Shown here piece after piece: positions 54,900 through 64,000 of a stretch of DNA of 64,000 bases. The first letter of the stretch is position 1. Every line of letters starts with the position of its first letter. The notes under the pieces are model-generated. The model was not told where the DNA came from and searched no databases. It saw only the letters and a list, made by a program, of their open reading frames with translations. This DNA comes from Prorocentrum cordatum (taxonomy: Eukaryota > Sar > Dinophyceae > Prorocentrales > Prorocentraceae). The DNA lies in assembly GCA_963575745.1 (NCBI GenBank), contig CAUYUJ010000390.1:12501-76500 (forward strand), given 5' to 3'. A program made the position numbers and the translations under genes.

Positions 54900-55023
54900 T
54901 TTTGGGAACAACTTGGGGCCTCTGGGGGAGGCTCGGGGGCCCCTCGGGACCCTGTCGGAGGGCCTCTTGGGGGCCATTTTGAACCATTGGAGGTTCATCG
55001 GGGGCGGGAACGCGAGAGGGCAA
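54900..55023 (+). repeat. 124-bp direct repeat, copy 2
   Basis: Differs from 49617-49740 at about three positions. Confidence 0.95.
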
Positions 55024-55349
55024 AACTTTTAGTTCCCATGCGTGTTTGAAACATGTCGGTCTCTCGGGGGCGCGCTCGGTGGCCTGTGAAGCCCTCTGGG
55101 GGTCCTCTTGGTGGCATTTGGGGCTGTGTCGATGTTACCGCGAGCGATCTTGGGCCGCTCCGCGAGGTCCGCGAGGCCCAGGTGGCGGCCCCATTGGGGG
55201 CTCCGCGAAGTCTGGGTGCCCAAGTGGCGGCTTCAGTGGCGGGCCAGAGAAAGCCGTGGGGGCCCCCGGGGCCTCTGGGGCCCGCCAGATTTGTTTAGGG
55301 GGGGCGCTCATCTGTATCAGTTTCCTGGTGTGAGATAATTACGCTACGA

Positions 55350-55350
55350 A

Positions 55351-55385
<35 letters not shown>

Positions 55386-55425
55386 TAGAATCATCGCGCG
55401 CGCTTCGCGCGCGCTCAAGTTCTAG
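55350..55425 (+). repeat. (TA)n-linked hairpin, copy 3
   Basis: (TA)n to 55383, then CTAGAATC (55385-55392), CGCGCGCGCTTCGCGCGCGC and TTCTAG (55420-55425). Again followed at once by a CAT array (55433-56140). Confidence 0.9.
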
Positions 55426-55432
55426 CTAGGAT

Positions 55433-55910
55433 AATCGTCATCGTTATCATCGCCATCCTCATCACCATCATATCCGGCGTCATCGTCAGCGGCATCGTCA
55501 TCATCACCATGACCATCACCATCATCACAATCGTCACCATCACCACCATCAGCAACAACATCGTCATCACCATCGTCATCATCGCCATCGTCGTCATCAT
55601 CGTCAATATCGTCACCTGCATTATCAACATAATCATCCTCATCATCGCCATCGTCATCATTATCGTCGTCGTCGTGATCGTCGTCATCGTTATCGTCATC
55701 ATCATCGTCGTCATCTTCATCATCCGCCCACTCCTGCATCACAAGCACCATAAACAGCATCGCCACCATTATTATCAGCATCGGCGTTATCATCCTGACC
55801 ATCAGCAGCACCATCATAATGATCGTCAGCATCACCATCCTCAACGGCATCACCGTCATCGTCATCATGATCGTCAGCATCACCACCATCACCATCACCA
55901 TCACCATCAC

Positions 55911-55972
<62 letters not shown>

Positions 55973-56140
55973 CCATCACACACATCACGATCACCATCAT
56001 CAACACCATCATCATCATCATCATCAGCATCATCATTCCCACTGTCAACATCATCATCATAATCTTCTTCCTCATCATCATCATCGTCGTCGTCAACTTC
56101 ATAATAGTCGTCATCATCGTCCTCATTTTCGTCACCGTCG
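55433..56140. repeat. large degenerate (CAT)n array, about 0.7 kb
   Basis: CAT triplets with CGT and AAC variants, pure around 55905-55975. His-, Ile- and Asp-rich frames are artefacts. Confidence 0.95.
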
Positions 56141-56269
56141 TCTCCGAAGCTCCTCCGCCGAACTCGAGGATATCTCCGCAGCGTCTTGCATGCCGCGTGA
56201 GCAGTATTGGGGATTCAGGTTGTGGGCCTGAGGCCGCCCTGCATAATCATCATTGTCATTATCACCAGC

Positions 56270-56600
56270 GTCTGAAAGCCTTGCGGGGCCCTTTCGGCGC
56301 CTTTTGAAGGCCTCTTGGAGCTTCCTGGGGGCCTCTCGAGGCCTCTTGCGGACTCCTGGGGGCCTCTTGGGAGCTTCTGGTGGGCGAGGGCTCGAAATGT
56401 CAGTTCGTGTTCCCCATCTGGGGCTCCTCTTGGAGTGTTCTGGGAACTCTTTTGGGCCATCTTGGAAGCTTCCTGGGCTGTCTTGGGGCCCTCTTGGGCT
56501 GTCTCGGTGGTCTCTTGGGGGCCTCTGGGCTCGTCTTGAGGCGATCTTTCGGGCCTCTTGGGCCGCCTTGGAGCGTCTGGAAGCCGAACTGGGGAGAACG
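56270..56600 (+). repeat. G-rich 10-11-bp repeats, copy of the 48590-49030 block
   Basis: Same landmark order as 48590-49030: GTCTGAAAG or GTCTTTCAG, CCTCTTGGAG units, GGCTCGAAATGTC, and a terminal TTGGAGCGTCTGGAAGCCGAA. Confidence 0.85.
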
Positions 56601-56635
56601 CCAAAACCTTTCAAAACCTACTAAAAATCAGTTAC

Positions 56636-58363
<1,728 letters not shown>

Positions 58364-58379
58364 CTATTGGGCCCCTCCC

Positions 58380-59420
58380 GGGAGTGCTGTCGGAGACCTG
58401 CTGGGACGCTTTGGCAGCTTTTTCAACCGTCTTGGAGTGCTCCCGGGCCGCTTCGGACCTCTCTTGGGCTGTCCTGAGGGCGTCCTGGAGCCATTTTAGA
58501 GGGTCCTGGGAGCGTCCTGGCGTCTCTGGCGGGGGGGTGACCACAACCACTGGGCATAGTGAGGCCCCCCCTGGTCCAGGACCCCCTCCCCATATTTATT
58601 TATATATAAATATAAACTATAGAAAAATACGTAAAACATGTCGGATTGTGTACACAAGAGAAGGACAATCTATAAAAAACATACGTACGTCGTCCAAGGC
58701 GCCTCGGACGGCGCAGAATACTCCTCCAAGGCGCGGAATCATGTTCCCGGACCGCCTTCCGGGAACATGATGGGGACGACCTCCTGAGGGCCTCCAGTGG
58801 GCCTCTTGGGGGCCTGTTGGGTTCTCATGGAGGCGTCTTGGGGCGCGCTCAGGGCCATTTTTGGGCATCTTGGGGGCCTCTGGGGGCCTCCGGGGAGACT
58901 CTTGGGGGCCTCTTTGGGGCCTCAAGGGGCCTCGCGGGGCCCTCTTGGGGACCGCTGGGCTCGCTTAGGCAGTCTTGAAGCCCTGTCGGGGCTCTCCTGG
59001 AACCGTCTTGGGCGGCTCCTGGGCCATCTTGGGGCTCTCCTGGGCCGTCTTGGGGCGATTTTGGAGGTCTCTTGGGCCGTCTTGGGGCGGTCTTGGGGGC
59101 CTCTTCGGCCGTCTTGGAGCGGTTTTGGGAGACTCTTGGACGGTCTTGGAGCGTCGGAACCCCGAGAAAGCGAGAAGGCCAAACACCTCAGAAAAAAAAC
59201 AATAAAAATAAACGATTTTGGCTTGTCGGGGCTCTCTTGGGAGGCCTCTTGGGATGCCTGCGGGGCCTCATGGAGCTCTCTTGGAACGTCTTCGGGCCTT
59301 CCTGGCCATTCCTGAGGCTATCTATGCGCGTCTTGGAGCGCTCGCGGGCCGTCTTGGGCGGTCTCGAACTGTTCCTGGCGGTCCCAGGGGCCCTCCGGGA
59401 CGCTTCGGACGCTCCCGGGG
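58380..59420 (+). repeat. G-rich 10-11-bp repeat domain, last block
   Basis: Two runs (58380-58540 and 58785-59420) of CTTGGGG/CCTGGG phrases with 10-11-bp spacing, with the TTGGAGCGTCGGAACCCGAG landmark near 59150. Between them is an AT-richer patch (58590-58680) and a hairpin (58738-58771). Confidence 0.8.
58738..58771. repeat. perfect 13-bp hairpin
   Basis: ATCATGTTCCCGG (58738-58750) and CCGGGAACATGAT (58759-58771) around ACCGCCTT. Confidence 0.9.
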
Positions 59421-59480
59421 GCGCCCTGCACCCCCATGGAGATTACTGGCAGCGCCCCGGGCCGCCCCCGGGCTCTACTC

Positions 59481-59483
<3 letters not shown>

Positions 59484-59573
<90 letters not shown>

Positions 59574-59585
59574 CATATATATATG
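59484..59585. repeat. (TA)n array, about 100 bp
   Basis: TA dinucleotides with GTATAC, CGTA and TTCA interruptions. Unlike the three other (TA)n arrays it is not followed by the CTAGAACC hairpin. Confidence 0.95.
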
Positions 59586-59659
59586 CGTGGCCCCCCACTA
59601 TGGGCCCCCCTCTTTCTATGTAGATCCGAAGATTCAAAGATTGGGCGATGTTCAGCATA

Positions 59660-59780
59660 CTGTTGGATTTGAAGATTTGCAGATTTGAAGATTCTGGGGT
59701 TATCCTAGCAATCTTCAAATCTTCAAGTCTTCAAGTCTTCAAATCCTCATATCTTCGAATCCTCAAATCTTCGAACCCTT
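59660..59780. repeat. inverted 8-bp tandem repeats (TTTGAAGA / TCTTCAAA)
   Basis: Three TTTGAAGA-type units (about 59667-59694) face about eight TCTTCAAA/TCTTCAAG/TCTTCGAA units (about 59710-59775) across a spacer of about 15 bp, giving a long imperfect stem. Confidence 0.85.
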
Positions 59781-60004
59781 GGGCGTCCGAATATGTTGAT
59801 TGTGATATCCAAGGTATTGCAGTGAATCGTCGAGGTGTCAATCATCAAAATCTTCTTGTACGTGGTCCAACAAGACGCACTTATACTGTCAACTCGTCGG
59901 ATCAACTGACACCACAGCAACCGTAGCGTAGAGTCTTCTCTCGCGAAGCGGAGCCAGTCAAAAACCCTACGGGACAGCAGACAGAACAAACTCAGCCACC
60001 CTCC

Positions 60005-60150
60005 TCGGCCGTAGTGTAGTGTCGTAGTGTAGTGTCGCACCCCCGTGTCCCCAACACTATACTATGACACCACAGTAACCTCAGTGTAGTGTCATACTGT
60101 AAGTGTTGCACGCAAGGGTTCTCAACACTACACTATGACACCACACTGAT
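60005..60150. repeat. two tandem dyad repeats of about 75 bp upstream of the retroelement
   Basis: GTGTAGTGTC(G/A)TA and AACACTA(T/C)ACTATGACACC are complementary and occur twice in the order arm-spacer-arm. The second copy is bounded by CAGTGTAGTG and CACCACACTG. It could belong to the terminal repeat or promoter of the element at 60208. Confidence 0.7.
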
Positions 60151-60219
60151 TTCACTTTCTTCACGATTAAGAACTCCAATTCATGATCGTTTTCCAAACT
60201 TAATTGATCGCGTCTCGGG

Positions 60220-62223
60220 GTGGTGTGGTGGGGTGGGCCGTGTAAGATAGTAGTGCAGGTTATATCCCTCGTCCTGCCCTGCCTGTCTTTCGTGTCCGCT
60301 CAAGATTTTTCTGGCTCGAGATCGTTCGAGCCAGGGGCGCGCGCTCGCCCCTCTGCCCCACCAGCGTGGGTGCTCGCGGCGCGGGCGCTGATCGTCGGCA
60401 CCACGGCGAGGCGGTGGTGGCTCGCCAGTGCTGCCTTGCTCTCGTACATCGGGGACTGGGGGGTCCTCGACTCTGTCATTTCGAAGCCGCTCGTGGAGCC
60501 CGAGGACGACGCGTCCCTGAGGTACACGAGAGAGTCCGAGCGGCTCAGCTTCTACGACTATCTGCGGTTGCACATGTCCAGCGTGACGCGATGGAGCCGC
60601 TTCTATCGGACGACTGGCCCTCAGCGGGGGCAGGTGGTCCTCCTGGTGATGCGAATGTACCCCAAGAAGAAGAACGACACAAGGTGGATCTACGTGAAGC
60701 CGGACCGCGCGCTCGGCGTGGGCGACATCAATGACCGGGCAAAGATGTCAAGTCGTCGACAGCCAGGCTGGGACTACGAGGCGTTCCCGACCCTCACGGC
60801 CCCCGAGAAGGCGGACATCCTGGAGAAGGCCAAGGAGAAGCAGCTCGAGGCCGAGCTGTATCTGTCCAACATCCGCGGCTACGTGGCCTCGCTGTCCTGG
60901 TTTCGCTCTGGTCTGGTTGGCGTATGGAGCACATGGAACTGGGGGTCGACGGCGGGCGCCGCCTTCTTTCTCTGGAGGGTGGCGGTCTACTGCAACCTGT
61001 GGCAGTGGATGCGTTGGTCCGTGGAGAAGCTCGAGGACGGCCACAACATGATACTCGAAATCGACGATTTCCGAGGATATCTGCACAACCTCTACCAGGA
61101 CGGCAAGCTCGAGATTCCCATCATGATCTTCACCGCGGTGGTGGCTCTTGGGCCAAGTCTCCCGCGATGCTGCAGGCAGCGCCCCTCCCCTCTGCTCGCG
61201 GGGGCCTCGCCTCCAGTGAGCGACGTGGACAGCGACGGGGAGGCGGGCCACTCGGTGGCGGGGTCGTCGGACGAGTCCGAGCCCGCCATGGACATGCAGG
61301 AGATGAAGGCCATGATGAGCAACTTGCTCGACGAGATCACCAAATCAAGGTCGGAGTCGCCACGTGCCCCCACGAGTCGGAGTGCCTCATCGGCCGCGTC
61401 CCCTGGAGAGAGCAGTCACGCCAGCTGGGAGAGGGTCCCCAGTGTCAATACGGACTCCAGCATGGACATGCATGTGGACGGGATGATCGACCGGCTGAAG
61501 CGTTTCGAGGACACGATCAATGCGGACAAGGCCTCTCCGGGATGCAAGCCCTTGCAGGACGCCTCATCCACGTCGGCCACGGCGGGATCTACGACGTGCC
61601 CTACCATCGACCTGGGGACGAAGGAGACGCTGGAGGGCGCGGGGGTGAACCTCGAGCCCTTGCGGGAAGCACTCCGGGACCCCAGGGAAAGGTTGCTGGC
61701 CAACCTCTCGAAGATCGATGCGCCGCCCACCTTCGCCCTCCCAGCGGGCCTCGCCTCCCGCGTGGCCCCCGAGCTGCTGGTCCAGACCTACGGGAAGCAC
61801 GGCAGCATGGTGAAGTTCGCGACGGACTGGGTTCGCCTCAAGGAGCTGAATCGCAACCACATCGGCCGCGAGATGATGCTGCGCTGCATGACGCTGGACC
61901 AGATGCTGGAGGCCTCGCCCGAGTCAATCCAGACGGCGGGCTGCGAGATCCCATGCGCACGAGTTTATGCTCTGAAGCGGGCGTTCAAGGACGTGGCATG
62001 CATCGACGACTGGAAGCAGCCCCGGGGCAGCGGGGCCAACAAGTGGAAGTCCAAGGTGCGCTGGGACCTCGCGAACGAGCTGGACTGGAGATCTCTCACG
62101 GAGGGCGAGGAGGCGCTCCCAGGCGCGGAGCGCGACTTGACGGCCAGGCTGCAGCAGAAGGCTCTCTTCCAGAAGTATCTGCAGAAGGGGGGCTCGGACG
62201 CAGTGAAGGAGGAGGACGAGTAG
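60220..62223 (+). CDS. gag-like protein of the right-hand retroelement
   Basis: The frame is open from 60208. Coding signal (AARALIVGTTARRWWLASAA, LRYTRESERLSFYDYLRL) precedes the first ATG at 60574, so the true start may be spliced from upstream or non-ATG; the start given is a GTG. Features: two hydrophobic helices (about residues 12-22 and 52-72), a tryptophan-rich helix region (GVWSTWNWGSTAGAAFFLWR), an acidic linker (DVDSDGEAGHS), a coiled coil (MIDRLKRFEDTI) and a conserved C-terminal block (MMLRCMTLDQMLEASPESIQ, ARVYALKRAFKDV, KWKSKVRWDLANELDWRSL). That C-terminal block is recurrent in dinoflagellate retroelement polyproteins. Function presumably RNA packaging; it ends with TAG at 62223, 195 bp before the RT ORF. 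Confidence 0.65.
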   Translation: MVWWGGPCKIVVQVISLVLPCLSFVSAQDFSGSRSFEPGARARPSAPPAWVLAARALIVGTTARRWWLASAALLSYIGDWGVLDSVISKPLVEPEDDASLRYTRESERLSFYDYLRLHMSSVTRWSRFYRTTGPQRGQVVLLVMRMYPKKKNDTRWIYVKPDRALGVGDINDRAKMSSRRQPGWDYEAFPTLTAPEKADILEKAKEKQLEAELYLSNIRGYVASLSWFRSGLVGVWSTWNWGSTAGAAFFLWRVAVYCNLWQWMRWSVEKLEDGHNMILEIDDFRGYLHNLYQDGKLEIPIMIFTAVVALGPSLPRCCRQRPSPLLAGASPPVSDVDSDGEAGHSVAGSSDESEPAMDMQEMKAMMSNLLDEITKSRSESPRAPTSRSASSAASPGESSHASWERVPSVNTDSSMDMHVDGMIDRLKRFEDTINADKASPGCKPLQDASSTSATAGSTTCPTIDLGTKETLEGAGVNLEPLREALRDPRERLLANLSKIDAPPTFALPAGLASRVAPELLVQTYGKHGSMVKFATDWVRLKELNRNHIGREMMLRCMTLDQMLEASPESIQTAGCEIPCARVYALKRAFKDVACIDDWKQPRGSGANKWKSKVRWDLANELDWRSLTEGEEALPGAERDLTARLQQKALFQKYLQKGGSDAVKEEDE

Positions 62224-62418
62224 ACGTTGGAGAAACTCCCCCTGTCTGCGGTGCCTCGCGGGGCTCCCCGCGCTTGAGGGAGGGGCTGGCGGTTTACCGT
62301 TCCGTTCGCCCTGACGACGGCCACTCTGGTGGGCTTACTCTCCCGATAGCTACGGTGACGCTCCTGCTTGTCGCGACGATATTTTCGCGTGGCCCTGCGC
62401 CCCTCGGGAGGCGACGCC
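62224..62418 (+). other. 195-bp spacer between gag-like and RT ORFs
   Basis: Frame 1, shared by both ORFs, contains at least three stops here. No readthrough or overlap arrangement is seen, so the RT would need separate initiation or splicing. Confidence 0.6.
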
Positions 62419-64000
62419 ATGCCCGCTTTTCTCCATCCACGCACTTCTCCATCGTCTACCTCGACGGCGGCCACGGGCGCGCCTCCCGAAGCAATTCCTC
62501 GAGACCGAGACCTTCTGCCGGATTTGCCGCTGCTGCCGTGGTCGGTGGTGGTGGACCGCGCGGGGCCGATGCATCAAGGCACGCTGAGACATGTGCGAGC
62601 TCTTGCCAACGGGATGATCCGATCCATGCACCACCTCGCGCGGGGCACGGTCGGAGCGGCCGAGGGCGCTGGGCCGTCGGCTGCGTGGGAGCGGGCAACG
62701 CCGCTCCAGAGGGCTACTTCGAGGAGGTTACTGGAGGCGCGGCTAGCTTGGGGCAGCCAGGTGGCCGCGATCAAGGAAGACGAGGACGCCGCCCTTCGGC
62801 GCGTCATGGCCGGTCGGGCCTCGCCATACTCAGGCGATGGGGCTACGGTTGCCCTGGGAAAGGATTCAAAGGGAAGGGGGATGCTACCAAAGGGCGCGAT
62901 GTGCTCCGTCGACGTGGAGGAACTGGCTCTTCCGCCGCCAGGGGCCATCCCCGCCAAGCTCGTGGACATCTGCCCGCTGGCCGCCGAGTACTTCTCCGAC
63001 GTTGCGGGGGAGATGCTACGCGAGCCCAGCAAGGCCATGGACGAGGAGCTGAAGGGCCAGAAGGTCTACCGAGATCCGTCTCTCCGCTCGAGGGCGTCGC
63101 GTCTCCGCCTAGCCGAGAGGCTTTGGGGTGCGGGGATGCTCGGGACCACCGACGAGATGGTCGAGGGGGTCTCGCTCTTCGGAGTCATCAAGAAGTACCT
63201 GCAGGAGGAGGGGGGCCCCCTCAGCCCCGCCAGGCGCCAGGCGCGCTCCATCTGGGACCAGAGGCGGGCCAACCTCCGCTGGCAGAGGCCCCCGTACGTG
63301 CCCCTCGGCAGCCCCGCGACCTTCGCCCACGTGGACCTCTCCAACCTGGGCGAGAGGGACGTGGTCTACACTGGCGTGGGCGACATCCCAGACATGTTCT
63401 ATCGTTTGGAGACGCCGCCCGATGTCTGGCCCTACTTTGTCTTGGAGGAGGTGCCAGTCCACGAGTTCGTCGAGTACATGAGGACCAAAGGGCGGGACTG
63501 CGTCATCCCCGTTGGCGGGCCCTTCCTGGCGCTGAAGGTCCTGGTCATGGGCTGGTCGTGGGCCCCGTTCTTGGCCCACTCTACGTTGCAGGCCTGCATG
63601 GCGCGCGGGCTCGGGGAGGATTCCGTCGGGGCGCGCCTGGTCTACGGGGCTCCGACGCCTCAACTGACCGGACCCGAGGGGTTCGAGTCGGTGAACTGGG
63701 CATACATGGACGACTACGGGGTCATGGCCACGTCCGCCAGCGCGCAGCAGCCAGTGAGCGAGGTCGTGAGCGGACTGACGGCCCGAGTCAAGCACTACTT
63801 GAGGCAGGTCGGGCTCCCCGTCCACAAGGAGTCCGAGGGCGAGGGGCTCGAGTCGCTGGGGGCGGTCGTCCGAGGCCGACCCTACTCCGTCTCAGCAGAG
63901 ACCGACCGCACCTGCGGCCTGGCTCTGGTGACGCTGCGGCTGGTAGAGCGGACGTACTGGACCGCGGAGCTCCTCGAGCGTGTCGTGGGGTTGTGGGCGT
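62419..64000 (+). CDS. reverse transcriptase ORF of the right-hand retroelement (3' truncated by window)
   Basis: ATG at 62419 opens a frame of 527 codons that is still open at the right edge. After a variable N-terminus and a helical segment (RRLLEARLAWGSQVAAIKED), the RT begins near residue 280. It has RWQRPPYVPLGSPATFAHVD, then TGVGDIPDMFYRLETPPDVW (motif A with its Asp), KVLVMGWSWAPFLAH (motif B region) and WAYMDDYGVMA (motif C YMDD, 63703-63714). A thumb-like RQVGLPVHKESEGEGLESLG follows. All catalytic residues are in place and no stop interrupts, so it may be active. It lies on the same strand as the gag-like ORF and in the same frame. Confidence 0.8.
   Translation, partial: MPAFLHPRTSPSSTSTAATGAPPEAIPRDRDLLPDLPLLPWSVVVDRAGPMHQGTLRHVRALANGMIRSMHHLARGTVGAAEGAGPSAAWERATPLQRATSRRLLEARLAWGSQVAAIKEDEDAALRRVMAGRASPYSGDGATVALGKDSKGRGMLPKGAMCSVDVEELALPPPGAIPAKLVDICPLAAEYFSDVAGEMLREPSKAMDEELKGQKVYRDPSLRSRASRLRLAERLWGAGMLGTTDEMVEGVSLFGVIKKYLQEEGGPLSPARRQARSIWDQRRANLRWQRPPYVPLGSPATFAHVDLSNLGERDVVYTGVGDIPDMFYRLETPPDVWPYFVLEEVPVHEFVEYMRTKGRDCVIPVGGPFLALKVLVMGWSWAPFLAHSTLQACMARGLGEDSVGARLVYGAPTPQLTGPEGFESVNWAYMDDYGVMATSASAQQPVSEVVSGLTARVKHYLRQVGLPVHKESEGEGLESLGAVVRGRPYSVSAETDRTCGLALVTLRLVERTYWTAELLERVVGLWA

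Larger units (their letters stand above)
60005..64000 (+). mobile_element. retroelement with gag-like and RT ORFs (partial, open to the right edge)
   Basis: Two consecutive frame-1 ORFs, 60208-62223 and 62419-64000, without internal stops encode a gag-like protein and an RT. The gag-like C-terminus and RT type match dinoflagellate retroelement polyproteins, of the same general class as the left-hand DIRS-like element, but the N-terminal protein is different. The intact frames contrast with every other element in the window and suggest a recent insertion. The end with any recombinase or integrase is outside the window, so the class (DIRS or other) is inference. Confidence 0.7.

Overview
This window is nuclear DNA from a eukaryote, almost certainly a dinoflagellate. 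Three observations support that. (1) Decayed copies of the 22-nt dinoflagellate spliced leader lie just upstream of two intronless genes on the minus strand (37852-37872 and 53700-53721). (2) Two tyrosine-recombinase or DIRS-type retroelements and one APE-type LINE carry protein families that are characteristic of dinoflagellate genomes. (3) The DNA is GC-rich, gene-poor and saturated with triplet microsatellites, foldback palindromes and dispersed repeats. The high GC would suit a Prorocentrum-like genome better than Symbiodiniaceae, but that is inference. No bacterial operons, ribosome binding sites, rRNA, tRNA or CRISPR array were recognised.

Layout. 1-5961 (minus): a decayed DIRS-like retroelement reading, from its 5' end, membrane/Cys-rich gag-like protein, reverse transcriptase (YVDD), RNase H-like region, tyrosine recombinase, then a methyltransferase-like domain that runs off the left edge. 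5962-15690: non-coding repeat mosaic with a 100-N assembly gap (7536-7635), triplet arrays and a 131-bp foldback element. 15690-21346 (minus): a full-length but dead LINE (ORF1 coiled coil, APE endonuclease, RT, RNase H, terminal zinc motif). 21380-37170: dispersed repeat families, MITE-like elements and a few isolated coding exons (28515-28608, 30452-30715). 37173-37775 (minus): a small secreted/single-pass membrane protein gene with a spliced-leader relic, therefore probably a retroposed mRNA. 38677-46230 (minus): a Helitron with a Cys-rich N-terminal array, HUH Rep and PIF1 helicase, broken by frameshifts and an insertion of about 0.7 kb. 46890-59420: an unusual domain of strongly strand-asymmetric 10-11-bp repeats, a 366-bp higher-order repeat, (CAT)n and (CTA)n arrays, (TA)n-linked hairpins and segmental duplications. 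Within it lies a second gene with a spliced-leader relic (52554-53610, minus; signal peptide, Cys-rich and PAN-like domains), broken by a frameshift and truncated by a duplicated module. 60208-64000 (plus): an apparently intact retroelement with a gag-like ORF followed by an RT ORF (YMDD) that runs off the right edge.

As a whole this is a transposon graveyard. The only plausibly functional protein genes are the small membrane protein at 37173-37775 and the right-hand retroelement. The items most worth following up are the spliced-leader relics, the recombinase/methyltransferase retroelement, the Cys-module array and altered Rep tyrosine of the Helitron, the (TA)n-hairpin family and the helically phased 366-bp repeat.
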